NCBI RefSeq assembly: GCF_000423565.1
Contig: NZ_AUIF01000038.1
Coordinates: forward strand, 1 to 64,000
DNA from: Runella zeae DSM 19591
GTDB taxonomy: Bacteria; Bacteroidota; Bacteroidia; Cytophagales; Spirosomataceae
Reading direction: 5' to 3'
Length of the DNA: 64,000 nucleotides
The translations under genes and the position numbers were made by a program. Below, one piece after another: positions 41,924 through 51,529 of the stretch (within the stretch, counting starts at the first letter, position 1; the number at the start of each line of letters is the position of its first letter). The notes under the pieces are model-generated. The model was not told the origin of the DNA. It saw nothing but the letters and a program-made list of their open reading frames with translations, and made no database searches.

Positions 41924-42730
41924 TTAAATAATACCCATTGCTTTCAAAATATCATGGGTGATTTGAATACGGCAAGGTCCAAAAGTTTTGTTGTTGTTAG
42001 AATCTTCGCTGTAGAGCCTCGTTGCAAAAAAATACACATTTTTGCCTTTTTCTACGTATCCTACGTACCAGCCTACATGGCGCAAATCAGTGTTCCATTG
42101 AGGGTTGATTTCGTTGGCCCAACCCGTTTTAGCCCTGATTACGTAGTTTTCTCCTTTTTCACGAACCATGATTTCTTTCACTTTTTGAAGGGTGCTGGGT
42201 GAAAAAGGGAGTTTGTTTTCGTAGAGTTTTACCAGCAGTTCGATTTGTTGTTTAGGGCTTATTTTGATGCTTTGACCTAGCCAAAAATCATCTACACGGG
42301 CGCTTATGTCTTGGTTGCCGTAGTTGATTTGGGAGAGGTATTTTTTATAGTTGTCTTTTCCAATACGACGTGCCATTTCTTGATAAAACCACACCGTTGA
42401 GTTTTTAAAAGCAGTTTTTAGGTCGTGGTTGGCATTCCAATTGTCAATGCTTCTTTTTTTGCCGTCCCATTTGAGGACTTCATTTTCATCTTTTACCACA
42501 CCTAGTTCCAATGCTATCAAAGAATTGGGGATTTTGAAAGTACTAGCAGGGGTGGTTTGGTGCATAAAATCGGCTTTGTTATGATAGACATAACTCTTTT
42601 TTTGGTAATCATAAAGCACAAAGCTCCCAGTTTGATTACAGGCTTTGAAGTGCTTTTCGAAGTCTATATTTTGGCCGAAAAGAGTGGTTGCGAAAACAAG
42701 GTTGATGAAGAAAAATAAATTAAATTTCAT
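41924..42730 (-). CDS. Class D (OXA-type) beta-lactamase
   Basis: The ATG at 42730 gives a signal peptide (MKFNLFFFINLVFATTLFGQ); the frame runs further upstream into the GNAT gene but that part is not leader-like. All class D motifs are present in the 268-residue protein: S63-TF-K66, S111-TV, Y137-GN, W150 and K201-TG followed by W204. K66 would be the carboxylated lysine. It acts in the periplasm on penicillins and possibly other beta-lactams; the spectrum cannot be read from sequence. No transposon or integron feature is adjacent, so it looks like a resident chromosomal gene. It follows the GNAT gene by 29 bp. Confidence 0.93.
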   Translation of the reverse strand: MKFNLFFFINLVFATTLFGQNIDFEKHFKACNQTGSFVLYDYQKKSYVYHNKADFMHQTTPASTFKIPNSLIALELGVVKDENEVLKWDGKKRSIDNWNANHDLKTAFKNSTVWFYQEMARRIGKDNYKKYLSQINYGNQDISARVDDFWLGQSIKISPKQQIELLVKLYENKLPFSPSTLQKVKEIMVREKGENYVIRAKTGWANEINPQWNTDLRHVGWYVGYVEKGKNVYFFATRLYSEDSNNNKTFGPCRIQITHDILKAMGII

Positions 42731-42759
42731 TGATGAATAGGTATATTGTGAGGAGAAAA

Positions 42760-43251
42760 TTAGCCGAGCCATTGATACATCACATAAGCGTCTACCAGCC
42801 CTAGCTGCTGATGACGGAAGGCTTTGGGTAGCGCACCGACGATTTGGAAACCGCATTTTTGCCAAAGTCGGACGGCAACTTCGTTGGTCGAAACGACACA
42901 ATTAAACTGCATCGCTTTGAAACCAAGTCTTTGGGCTTCTTCCATTGAAAATCGACACAGTTTTTCGGCAATGCCTTTTCCCCGATACGCTGGATGTACC
43001 ATATAACCTGCATTGACAACATGATTGCCCAAGTCGGGCTGATTGGCTTTTAAGAAAAATGTACCCACCATTTTTCCTTCTATTTCAGCTATATAGGTAT
43101 ATTTTTCGGGCGCAAGCCAGATGTTCAGCATCTGCTGTTGTGAGGAATCAGGCGCAAATACGTAAGTGTCGCCAGAGTGGATGACGGGTTGAATGATTTC
43201 CCAAAGAAAATCACTGTCGGAGTGATTGGCCAAACGAATTTGTAAATCCAT
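42760..43251 (-). CDS. GNAT family N-acetyltransferase
   Basis: 163 residues, one GNAT domain. The acetyl-CoA loop is AYRGKGIAEKLCRF (~95), preceded by NAGYMVHP and followed by EEAQRLGFKAMQFNCVVSTNEVAVRLWQKCGF, the usual beta-5 to beta-7 region. The substrate is unknown. The gene heads the row GNAT, class D beta-lactamase, MetE-like. Confidence 0.9.
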   Translation of the reverse strand: MDLQIRLANHSDSDFLWEIIQPVIHSGDTYVFAPDSSQQQMLNIWLAPEKYTYIAEIEGKMVGTFFLKANQPDLGNHVVNAGYMVHPAYRGKGIAEKLCRFSMEEAQRLGFKAMQFNCVVSTNEVAVRLWQKCGFQIVGALPKAFRHQQLGLVDAYVMYQWLG

Positions 43252-43280
43252 ATGGGGTTGTTTTAAAGAATCAGTTATAC

Positions 43281-43464
43281 AGACTTTCTAAGTTTTTAAT
43301 GAGCTGACTATGAGTTGTTTGTATCCATAAACTTAGAAAGTCTCTTTTGTGTAGTCACTTATATAGCTTTTAAGACTTTCTAAGTTTTTGATGAGTTGAC
43401 TATGAGTTGTTTGTATTCATAAACTTAGAAAGTCTATTCTGCGTAGTCACTTACATAGCTCGGA
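43281..43464. repeat. 92-bp tandem duplication of a gene end and its hairpin
   Basis: Positions 43281-43372 and 43373-43464 are contiguous copies, with about eight differences over the first 88 bases. Each holds an AGACTTTCTAAGTTT hairpin (43281-43295 with 43329-43343; 43373-43387 with 43421-43435) and the last codons of the SIS gene. In the used copy the stop codon (43434-43436) overlaps the hairpin arm. The outer copy would encode SYISDYTK in place of the real SYVSDYAE end. Confidence 0.9.
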
Positions 43465-44240
43465 ATTCCCACTTTTTGGTACATTTTGGCGATACGATGA
43501 GCGTGTTCGTCGTAGGCACCCTCAAATAGCTCTACGGCACGTTGGGGACCTACCACGGCGGTAGCACTCAATACCTTCGGTGGCTGTCCTGCTTCGGTAA
43601 GCAAGCGAGCGGTTTCGGCTTTAAGGCAATTGATGACGGTAGCACCGCCTACCGTCGAACCCGGTGCTACGGGTGTATCAAGCGCCGGAATGTGTACCAT
43701 TGCATCGCCCACAGGCGCCCCTGTATCCAAAATGAGATCAGCAAAATCGGTCAATTTTTTGCCATCGGCTCGTTTTGAGGTACTTGCTTCTGAGTGCAAA
43801 CTGGTAACGAGTGCTACTACTTTGATGCCTTTTTTCTGAAAAATTTCGGCCATTTCTACGGGAACAATGTTGGTACCCGAAGACGAAATTACCAAGGCGG
43901 TGTCTTGCGCCGAAAGATCGAAGTTTCGTAAAATTCTATCGGCAAAACCGGGTACATTTTCCAAAAACATCGCTTGCCGCTGACCGTTGGCTCCTACGAC
44001 AAGGTTATGAAAAGTCAACGAAAGCTCCACAATAGGATTGAAACCCGCAAAAGACCCGTATCGAGGCCACATTTCTTCGACCATAATACGGCTATGACCG
44101 CTTCCAAACACGTGCACCATGCGTCCGGCCAAAATACTTTGAGCAAACCAACTAGCGGCGATGGCTATCTGTGATTCTTGGGCTTGGACGGTTTCTAAGA
44201 TGGACTTACATTTTTCGAGATACTCCTGAATAACACTCAT
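43434..44240 (-). CDS. SIS-domain phosphosugar-binding protein (UPF0309 type)
   Basis: 268 residues with one SIS domain. HVFGSGHSRIMVEEMWPRYG (~43-62) and VISSSGTNIVPVEMA (~125-140) form the phosphosugar pocket, and GSTVGGATVINCLKAE is a family feature. SIS proteins isomerise or sense sugar phosphates. The ROK kinase and SDR genes lie just upstream on the same strand (gaps 63 and 42 bp), so the three may handle one sugar; this is inference. The 3' end is duplicated (43281-43464). Confidence 0.88.
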   Translation of the reverse strand: MSVIQEYLEKCKSILETVQAQESQIAIAASWFAQSILAGRMVHVFGSGHSRIMVEEMWPRYGSFAGFNPIVELSLTFHNLVVGANGQRQAMFLENVPGFADRILRNFDLSAQDTALVISSSGTNIVPVEMAEIFQKKGIKVVALVTSLHSEASTSKRADGKKLTDFADLILDTGAPVGDAMVHIPALDTPVAPGSTVGGATVINCLKAETARLLTEAGQPPKVLSATAVVGPQRAVELFEGAYDEHAHRIAKMYQKVGIPSYVSDYAE

Positions 44241-44303
44241 AATAACGAATAGAGGTGATGAAATAGGTAGTTTTGAAAGCTATTTTGATTAAATAAAGAG
44301 GAT

Positions 44304-45194
44304 TTATAACGTACGAGTAAGAGCAAAACCTGCCGCGCCAATTGCCCCAGCCATGTCACCAAAATGAGCTTGAACGATAGGCGTTTGCTTACCGCCAGGA
44401 CGCCACTCATAAAGGTTCAGATATTGTTTTAAAGGGCCAAAAAGAGCATCGTCGGCCAAGGTAATACCACCCGCCAATACAATTAACTCAGGCGAAAGAG
44501 CATTGGTGATCGATGAAAGCGCTACCGCAAGTTTTTGGATAGAAGTGAGCCATACTAGCGTAGCCCAAGCGTCTCCTTGGCGATAGGCTTCTACCAATTC
44601 CCAAGTAGATCGAAAACGATTTTTGGAGCGTTTGGCTACCGAGTAGTTCCCAATTGCATATTCCAGACTACCCGGTGTGCCCACAATACTGACTTCATCG
44701 TCGGTGGCATGGAGCGATAGATGACCCAAATGCCCTGCCATTTGGCTAAGTCCTTGGTAGAGTTGACCGTTTATCAATAACCCACCACCGACGCCTGTCC
44801 CCAATGTAAGTAGCACCACATGACGGTAGCCTTTGGCGACGCCAAAAGTAGCTTCGGCCATAAGCGCCGAGTGAGCATCGTTGATAACGTGGGTGGTTTG
44901 CTGAAAATATTCGCCCCAATCAAAATTTTCAAGGCCAGCAAGGCGATTGGGTAAAAATGAAATACATCTATTGTGAGCGTCGGGAAGACCAGGCGATGAA
45001 AGACCGATACCATGGATAGGTTGCTGCCAGTAGTTTCTCAAATAATTGACCATTTCGAGCACATTGGCGCGCCATTTGCCTTCGGAGTCATCTTGTGTCG
45101 CGATGTAGTGTTGTTTTAAGATTTCTCCTTCGTCATTGACCAAGATGCCCTTTACGTTGGTTCCTCCTAGGTCGATGCCCATTGCGATTTTCAT
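44304..45194 (-). CDS. ROK-family sugar kinase without the zinc motif
   Basis: 296 residues. The ATP phosphate motifs AMGIDLGGTNVKG at the N-terminus and LTLGTGVGGGLL (~143), and the catalytic aspartate in VINDAHSALMAEA (~117), are in place. After GHLGHLSLHA the usual zinc-binding CxCGxxGC is missing; the segment reads SIVGTPGSLEYAIG. It phosphorylates a hexose or N-acetylamino sugar; the lack of the zinc site occurs in some ROK subfamilies and leaves the substrate open. Confidence 0.87.
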   Translation of the reverse strand: MKIAMGIDLGGTNVKGILVNDEGEILKQHYIATQDDSEGKWRANVLEMVNYLRNYWQQPIHGIGLSSPGLPDAHNRCISFLPNRLAGLENFDWGEYFQQTTHVINDAHSALMAEATFGVAKGYRHVVLLTLGTGVGGGLLINGQLYQGLSQMAGHLGHLSLHATDDEVSIVGTPGSLEYAIGNYSVAKRSKNRFRSTWELVEAYRQGDAWATLVWLTSIQKLAVALSSITNALSPELIVLAGGITLADDALFGPLKQYLNLYEWRPGGKQTPIVQAHFGDMAGAIGAAGFALTRTL

Positions 45195-45236
45195 AGGTTT
45201 GACACTTTACATTTAAGTGCTAAAGCACAGGTTAAT

Positions 45237-46040
45237 TTAAATTTCATACTGACCTTCTGAAAGCTCCCAACCACCATCTATCGAAAGCACTTGCCCAGTG
45301 GTAAATTTGGAATAATCTGACATAAAATACACTGCTGCGCCGTCCAAATCACTTGCTTGTCCGTTGCGTCCGCCGTCGAGCGGTTGTTTGGTTTTTACAA
45401 ATTTCATGATGACTTCGTCTTGGGAGGCCCGCTGACTCATCGGAGTTTCGACGAGAGCGGGAGCAAGCACGTTGATGCGGATATTGTGAGAAGCATAATA
45501 GGCCGCAATTGATTTGCTAAATCCTACTATGGCTGATTTGGCGGCGGCGTAGGCGTGCGTCACAAAATAGCGAGGCGAAGGCGAATATCCCAAAACCGAG
45601 CTCATGTTGAGAATCGTCCCCGACGTATTTTGGGCTAAAAACTGCTTGACTGCTGCTTGATTGGAGAGCATCAGCGAGCTAAGATTAAGCTCAAAAGTTT
45701 TGTTCCAGCCTTCTAAACTCAATTCGTGCAAGGGCCCGTCGCCGTATTTACGACCACTTCCACCCGCTACGTGATAAAGCCCCTCAAAGCTCCCAAATTT
45801 TTCGAGGGCTATTTGGATGGCTTTGTCGGCTGTGTGGCTTTCGGTGGCGTCTCCTTCCAATACGTATGCGGCATTGCCCAATGAGCTTTGCGCTTGTAGA
45901 CAGCTTTCGGCATTTCGACCTACTGCCACTACTTTAGCGCCTTGCGCTACAAAAGCTTTGGCCGCCGACAATCCCAACCCCGTGGTTCCACCCATGATTA
46001 CAATTGTTTTGTTGTCGAGCCATTTGTCAGGATTCATCAC
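45237..46040 (-). CDS. Short-chain dehydrogenase/reductase
   Basis: 267 residues of the classical SDR fold. The cofactor motif is GGTTGLGLSAAK (~17), the catalytic serine lies in LNMSSVLGYS and the YxxxK motif in HAYAAAKSAIVG; the C-terminal segment GQVLSIDGGWE is standard. It probably oxidises or reduces a sugar or hydroxyacid with NAD(P). It is the first gene of the SDR-ROK-SIS row. Confidence 0.9.
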   Translation of the reverse strand: MMNPDKWLDNKTIVIMGGTTGLGLSAAKAFVAQGAKVVAVGRNAESCLQAQSSLGNAAYVLEGDATESHTADKAIQIALEKFGSFEGLYHVAGGSGRKYGDGPLHELSLEGWNKTFELNLSSLMLSNQAAVKQFLAQNTSGTILNMSSVLGYSPSPRYFVTHAYAAAKSAIVGFSKSIAAYYASHNIRINVLAPALVETPMSQRASQDEVIMKFVKTKQPLDGGRNGQASDLDGAAVYFMSDYSKFTTGQVLSIDGGWELSEGQYEI

Positions 46041-46276
46041 TATTTTTGGTAAAAAAATGGAGAGTTTTTTAAACTTATTATAAAAAGTTGAAAATCATTT
46101 TTTCTAACCTAAATTATTAAATATCGTACAGAAGATTTGGGTTAAAATGATTTTGTGGTAAGGAGGGAAGAGATTTTAATAAACTTGCATTGTGTTTAAT
46201 GCGTTGATAATAAATGGTTTAATTGTTTTGGTGCGGGAGACTAGTTCTTAAGAATATTTTCTAATAATATACATCA

Positions 46277-47128
46277 ATGATAGATTGGGAGCGCGACTTA
46301 GAGCATTTTTTATGGGAGCTAAATGAAGGATTTACAGAGATTGCTTCGCTGCTTATGATAAAGACTTGGAAGTTGGCTTCTCATTCGCTTCTCATCCATA
46401 GCGTATCTTTAAGCGGGCTTTCTTCTGATTGGTTGGAAAATATCTTTTTGCCTTTTCAAACAGAAATATTAACCAATCCCTCAGGTATGAAGCACGTTTT
46501 TGTGTGGGAAGATGTGTGGCGTACCAAAACCGATATTGTCAAATCTCGTTTGCGTGCCTTACTCGGGAAAACGCACCGCATTCCTGCACGCTTGACCCAA
46601 GTTCGGCGTATTGACCAACCGACACTTACGGCTTTTTTAGAAGCAAATCACTTACAAGTACCTACTTTTGGGAAATTCAAATATGGGTTGTTTTTACCGA
46701 ATCGTTACTATAGAGTACTAGCCGCCCAAGATAAGATTCGTACAGATGAAGAGCTATTGGTGGCGGTGGCGTCGTTTAGCGGGGCAAAAAAAATCACCAG
46801 AAACCATGAAGTTTATCGTTCTTTTGAATTGATACGATTTGTCAATTTGCTCAATTATACCGTTGTGGGTGGAGTGGACAAATTGCTGAAAGCTTTTATC
46901 AAAGAAATGAATCCTGACGATATTATGACGTATGCCGACCGCGATTGGTCAAACGGAGAAAGCTATGAACGTCTTGGGTTTTTGTTTCAAAATGCTACGC
47001 CTCCCCAAGACTTTTGGGTTGATTCACTCACTTTCGAGCGGCATTATGATAAGAAAGAGAATGATATAAAGGTATATAACTCAGGGAATTTGAAGTATTT
47101 GTTGGATGTCAAAAAAAACAGAAAATAA
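46277..47128 (+). CDS. Protein of unknown function overlapping miaA
   Basis: 283 residues, soluble. The C-terminal half carries a memorable block: FSGAKKITRNHEVYRSFELIRF, then LNYTVVGGVDKLLKAF, then DIMTYADRDWSNGESYERLGF. A similar pattern occurs in some phage and homing-nuclease-associated proteins, as far as I recall, with no known function. The upstream half has a KSRLRALLGKTHRIPARL basic segment. The last 23 bp overlap the start of miaA, so the two are translationally coupled. Confidence 0.6.
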   Translation: MIDWERDLEHFLWELNEGFTEIASLLMIKTWKLASHSLLIHSVSLSGLSSDWLENIFLPFQTEILTNPSGMKHVFVWEDVWRTKTDIVKSRLRALLGKTHRIPARLTQVRRIDQPTLTAFLEANHLQVPTFGKFKYGLFLPNRYYRVLAAQDKIRTDEELLVAVASFSGAKKITRNHEVYRSFELIRFVNLLNYTVVGGVDKLLKAFIKEMNPDDIMTYADRDWSNGESYERLGFLFQNATPPQDFWVDSLTFERHYDKKENDIKVYNSGNLKYLLDVKKNRK

Positions 47129-48056
47129 CTTGCTAGTGATACTTGGCCCGACGGCTTGCGGCAAAACTCGCTTGGCGACGCACGTGGCTTATGCTTTGGG
47201 CGGCGAAATCATCAGTGCTGATTCGAGGCAAGTATATCGTGATATGAACATCGGTACCGGCAAAGACTTGGCTGAGTATGAAGTACAAGGGCAGCCGATT
47301 CGGTATCATCTCATTGATATTGTAGAGGCCGGCGACGCCTATCATGTACATCGTTTCCAACAAGACTGTGAGGCTGCGATTACCGACATTCTGGCGCGGC
47401 ATAAGGTTCCTATTTTGTGTGGCGGAACGGGCCTGTACATCGATGCGGTATTGAACCAACATCAATTTACAAGTGTACCTATTGACGAGCATTTGAGACA
47501 ACAACTCTTTGCCCTGACTGACGACGAATTGCAACATAGATTTGCGTCTTTGCCTTCGGCTTATGCGCCTTTTGCCGATACATCCACGCGTAAGCGCTTG
47601 ATTCGTGCAATTGAAATTGCCACTTTTTTACAGGCAAATCCTTTGCCTGCCTCGCCCCCAAAACAATGGAACTACCAAATCATAGGGCTAGATATTCCGG
47701 TAGAACAACGTCGGGAGAGAATCACGCAGCGTTTGCACCAACGTTTGGAAGAAGGGATGGTAGAAGAGGTAGCAGGGTTGCTCAATAAAGGCATTCCGGC
47801 CGAAAAATTGATTTACTATGGATTAGAATACAAATTTATCACCGAACACCTCCTCGGTAATCTCGACTATGGCACGATGGTTGAGCGACTCAATGTGGCT
47901 ATTCATCAGTTTGCAAAGCGTCAAATGACTTTTTTTAGAAAAATGGAACGTGACGGATTAGCGATTCATTGGTTAGATGCACTGCGGCCTATTGATGAAT
48001 TGGTAGAAGAGGTGAAAATTTTGTGGGAGAGGCTTTCCAACAAAGAGCCTTTTTGA
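47106..48056 (+). CDS. miaA: tRNA dimethylallyltransferase
   Basis: 316 residues. The P-loop GPTACGKTRLA, SADSRQVYRDMNIGTGKD, CGGTGLYIDAVL and the C-terminal QFAKRQMTFFRKM are all diagnostic. It adds an isopentenyl group to A37 of tRNAs reading UNN codons. Its ATG at 47106 lies within the preceding unknown gene, in another frame. Confidence 0.95.
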   Translation: MSKKTENNLLVILGPTACGKTRLATHVAYALGGEIISADSRQVYRDMNIGTGKDLAEYEVQGQPIRYHLIDIVEAGDAYHVHRFQQDCEAAITDILARHKVPILCGGTGLYIDAVLNQHQFTSVPIDEHLRQQLFALTDDELQHRFASLPSAYAPFADTSTRKRLIRAIEIATFLQANPLPASPPKQWNYQIIGLDIPVEQRRERITQRLHQRLEEGMVEEVAGLLNKGIPAEKLIYYGLEYKFITEHLLGNLDYGTMVERLNVAIHQFAKRQMTFFRKMERDGLAIHWLDALRPIDELVEEVKILWERLSNKEPF

Positions 48057-48119
48057 TGATTTGACAAAGAAAAGTGGAGTAGTACAGTGATGAAAACATT
48101 TAAAATAAACGATATGATT

Positions 48120-49355
48120 ATGAAGAAACATCAATGGGCTATCAAATCAATCATCGGCGGGCTGTGTGCAGCCATGATTTTTTGGGGATGTGGAGAAGAA
48201 AACGCTGTGACAGAACCAAAACAAACGCTGCCCGCCTTGATGGCTAAACAACTAGAAGATACCCTCAAAAACAGCGGAATTGGCTATGCTTTTACCATAT
48301 ATGAAGGTACTAAAATCATGGCGCAAGGTAGCGGGGGTTTGAAGTCCACTGTCAATGATGCGGGTGGGCAAAAAGCATTTACGGTCGATACCAAACTCCA
48401 TATAGCAAGTATGAGCAAAACCTTGACGGCAATGGCTTTTTTGAAAGCTGCTCAGCAGAAAGGACTACGTACTACAAACAAAATAACCCCTTATTTGCCA
48501 GCAAATTGGCCCAAAGGGGCGGGAATTGACCAAATTACTTTTGGAGATTTGTTGACGCACCAAAGTGGAATACGGGGTTTGGGGAGTAATTGTCAAAATG
48601 GAGCTTTTAGCGAAAATGTCTATTCGGGTCTTAAACAATTGATTGGAAAAGGAGCTAGCAGAGGTAGCTATTGCTACCAAAATGCGAACTTCGGCCTGTT
48701 TAGAGTATTGATTCCGAGCATAATGGGTTATCAATTTACGGGCAATGACAACGTCGATGATACCGAAACCCAGAAACTTTATCTAAGTTTTTTACAAAAA
48801 GAATTGTTTGAGAAAATAAACGTTCAAAACGTTTCTCCTTTTCCAACAGGAGAGATAACGTACACCTACAATTACCCCATCACGGCGTCTCAATCGGGCT
48901 GGAATCCAGGTAATTTTAGCGCTACTATGGGAGGCTATGGATGGTATCTGACCGCCACTGAAGCAGGAAGTGTATATGCGTCGGCTTTGTCATCGGCCGA
49001 TAATACAGTTTTGAGTCCAGCCTTGGCAGATTCTCTTTTGATCAAAAATCTGGGATGCTATAAGGCTACCTCTAGTGCTGGTACTTATTATTATCATGAT
49101 GGCTGGTGGTATGAGTATCTTGGTCAAAATGGGCGAGGATTGCGTACTATTTGGATGAAGTTTCCTCAAAATATCACCTGTGTATTGTTTGTCAATGCCT
49201 TAAGGTATCAGAATGGTACTTTGGGATTTCCTTTCAATAGCGGTAGCATTTTGACCTTTGTATATAATGCTTATACCAAAGCCCTCCAAGCCAAAAACCT
49301 AAGACAAAGCGCCGAGATTGCTCCTTTGAGTATCGAACATCCCGAACCGCACTAG
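48120..49355 (+). CDS. Serine hydrolase of the beta-lactamase/PBP family, lipoprotein
   Basis: The ATG at 48120 gives MKKHQWAIKSIIGGLCAAMIFWGC, a lipoprotein signal with C at the processing site; upstream in-frame starts at 48087 (GTG) and 48090 (ATG) are less likely. The catalytic SxxK is SMSK in LHIASMSKTLTA and a Y-x-N motif is YQN in SYCYQNANFG. A DGWWYEYLGQNGRG segment near the C-terminus replaces the usual HxG/KTG region. It is anchored in the envelope and is more likely a peptidase, esterase or cell wall enzyme than a resistance enzyme. Confidence 0.8.
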   Translation: MKKHQWAIKSIIGGLCAAMIFWGCGEENAVTEPKQTLPALMAKQLEDTLKNSGIGYAFTIYEGTKIMAQGSGGLKSTVNDAGGQKAFTVDTKLHIASMSKTLTAMAFLKAAQQKGLRTTNKITPYLPANWPKGAGIDQITFGDLLTHQSGIRGLGSNCQNGAFSENVYSGLKQLIGKGASRGSYCYQNANFGLFRVLIPSIMGYQFTGNDNVDDTETQKLYLSFLQKELFEKINVQNVSPFPTGEITYTYNYPITASQSGWNPGNFSATMGGYGWYLTATEAGSVYASALSSADNTVLSPALADSLLIKNLGCYKATSSAGTYYYHDGWWYEYLGQNGRGLRTIWMKFPQNITCVLFVNALRYQNGTLGFPFNSGSILTFVYNAYTKALQAKNLRQSAEIAPLSIEHPEPH

Positions 49356-49430
49356 GCAAAACGATAGTATGCAAAGCGAATTTTCTGTAAGTAAGGCCGC
49401 GAAAAGAATGACTAACTGCTATTTATTCCT

Positions 49431-49438
49431 TACTTTTG
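49431..49438 (+). promoter_or_regulatory. -7 element TACTTTTG of aspS
   Basis: An exact TAnnTTTG match. It would give a leader of about 110 nt before the ATG at 49554. No clear -33 element was found. Confidence 0.4.
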
Positions 49439-49553
49439 CGGCACTTTTCAAAGAGGAATCAAAATAAAATAAAGGAGCGTAGGGAGAGAGGGCTTTCCTG
49501 AAGCGATGCTTGATTTACTAAAACCTAACGAGAATCCAAAAAACGATTTAAAA

Positions 49554-51311
49554 ATGCTCAGAACGCACACTTGCGGAGAACTCCGAATTTCAGATGTTAA
49601 CAAAGAAGTAACCCTCAGTGGATGGGTACAGCGGATTCGTGACAAAGGAGGGATGATATGGATTGACTTGCGCGACCGCTACGGAATTACGCAGTTGATG
49701 CTAGAAGAAGGAAAAACCAGTGCCGATATCCTCGCCCAAGCCAGAAGCTTAGGAAGGGAGTTTGTGGTACAAGCTACGGGTGTGGTAGCGGAGCGTATTG
49801 CCAAAAATGATAAAATCGCAACGGGAGATATTGAAATCAAATTGACGGGCTTAACGGTGTTGAACCCCGCCAAGCTTCCTCCTTTCTTGATAGAAGACGA
49901 AACCGACGGCGGCGACGACCTCCGTATGAAATATCGTTATTTGGATTTGCGTCGGAATACGGTTCGCAAAAACCTCGAACTACGCCACCGTGTAGCGCAG
50001 CAGACGCGTATTTATATGGATGCCCAAAATTTTATTGAGGTCGAAACTCCCGTGTTGATTAAGTCAACGCCCGAAGGAGCGCGCGATTTTGTGGTGCCTA
50101 GCCGTATGAATCCGGGGGAGTTTTATGCCTTGCCGCAGTCACCCCAAACTTTCAAACAATTGTTGATGGTATCGGGTTTTGATCGTTATTTTCAGATTGT
50201 AAAGTGTTTTCGTGATGAAGACCTTCGCGCCGACCGTCAACCTGAGTTTACCCAGATCGACTGTGAAATGTCGTTTGTCACCCAAGAAGACGTCCTGCAA
50301 ATGTTTGAAGGGTTGATTCGTCATTTGTTTAAGACTGTCAAAAATGTTGACCTTCCCGAAGTTCCGCGCATGACTTATGCCACGGCCATGAAAAAATACG
50401 GCTCTGATAAGCCTGATGTGCGTTTTGGAATGGAGTTTGTAGAATTGAAAGGTGATATTGACCTCATATCTGGTAAAAACTTTGGGGTATTTGATGCTGC
50501 CGAACTAGTGGTGGGTATCTGTGCCAAAGGCTGTGCCGAATATACACGCAAACAAATAGATGAGCTGACAGAATGGGTAAAACGCCCTCAAATCGGTGCC
50601 AAAGGTTTGGTATATGCTCGTTATAACGCTGATGGTACCATCAAATCGTCCGTAGATAAATTTTATAGCGAAGAAGATTTGAAAAAATGGGCCGAAGCCT
50701 TTGGCGCGCAGCCGGGGGATTTGATGTTGATTTTGGCCGGAGAAGCCAACAAAACTCGTAAACAACTCAACGAACTTCGTCTCGAAATGGGAAGCCGTTT
50801 GGGACTTCGTAATCCCGATGAGTATAAAGTCTTGTGGGTGTTGGATTTTCCGTTGTTAGAATATGGCGAAGAAGAAAACCGCTGGTTTGCGATGCACCAC
50901 CCCTTCACAAGCCCCAAACCCGAAGACATCGAACTACTCACTACCAACCCTGGTCAAGTACGTGCCAACGCCTACGATATGGTCATCAATGGTACCGAAG
51001 TAGGAGGGGGGTCGGTACGGATATTCCAGCGTCCTTTGCAAATGCAAATGTTCGAACTGTTGGGCTTTAGTCCCGAAGAAGCCAAGGCACAGTTTGGATT
51101 CTTGATGGAAGCTTTTGAGTTTGGTGCACCGCCGCACGCAGGTATTGCTTTTGGATTCGACCGTTTGTGTTCAATATTTGGCGGAGCCGATTCGATTCGT
51201 GATTTTATTGCTTTCCCTAAAAACAACTCAGGACGGGATGTAATGATTGATTCTCCATCGCAGATTGACCAAAAACAATTGGACGAACTCAAGATTGCGA
51301 CAAAAGCTTAA
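49554..51311 (+). CDS. aspS: Aspartyl-tRNA synthetase
   Basis: 585 residues from the ATG at 49554 ([11 protein letters not shown]), the usual N-terminus of bacterial AspRS; an ATG at 49506 would add 16 non-conserved residues. An OB-fold anticodon domain ([22 protein letters not shown]) is followed by the class II core with motif 2 [18 protein letters not shown], an inserted GAD domain in the middle, and motif 3 AFGFDRL. The bacterial-type GAD insertion is present. It charges tRNA-Asp. Confidence 0.96.
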   Translation: MLRTHTCGELRISDVNKEVTLSGWVQRIRDKGGMIWIDLRDRYGITQLMLEEGKTSADILAQARSLGREFVVQATGVVAERIAKNDKIATGDIEIKLTGLTVLNPAKLPPFLIEDETDGGDDLRMKYRYLDLRRNTVRKNLELRHRVAQQTRIYMDAQNFIEVETPVLIKSTPEGARDFVVPSRMNPGEFYALPQSPQTFKQLLMVSGFDRYFQIVKCFRDEDLRADRQPEFTQIDCEMSFVTQEDVLQMFEGLIRHLFKTVKNVDLPEVPRMTYATAMKKYGSDKPDVRFGMEFVELKGDIDLISGKNFGVFDAAELVVGICAKGCAEYTRKQIDELTEWVKRPQIGAKGLVYARYNADGTIKSSVDKFYSEEDLKKWAEAFGAQPGDLMLILAGEANKTRKQLNELRLEMGSRLGLRNPDEYKVLWVLDFPLLEYGEEENRWFAMHHPFTSPKPEDIELLTTNPGQVRANAYDMVINGTEVGGGSVRIFQRPLQMQMFELLGFSPEEAKAQFGFLMEAFEFGAPPHAGIAFGFDRLCSIFGGADSIRDFIAFPKNNSGRDVMIDSPSQIDQKQLDELKIATKA

Positions 51312-51340
51312 AATGCAATCGTAATTTTATAATCATTTAA

Positions 51341-51370
51341 AAAAACTCCTCATTTTGATGGGGAGTTTTT
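51341..51370 (+). terminator. Hairpin terminator of aspS
   Basis: AAAAACTCC (51341-51349) pairs with GGAGTTTTT (51362-51370) around a 12-nt loop, 30 bp after the stop codon. Confidence 0.75.
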
Positions 51371-51529
51371 GCTTTTTAATGGGATACATTCAGTATCAAA
51401 ACGGAAAGATGACTGATAAATGGTAGTGTTTGTGGAAAAAACGCCTCACTTCTGATATAGTTTTAAGTTATAAATCGTTTTTTTTAATTCTACATCCTAA
51501 ATTGCACCTTTCGTCCCATTTTCAATCGT

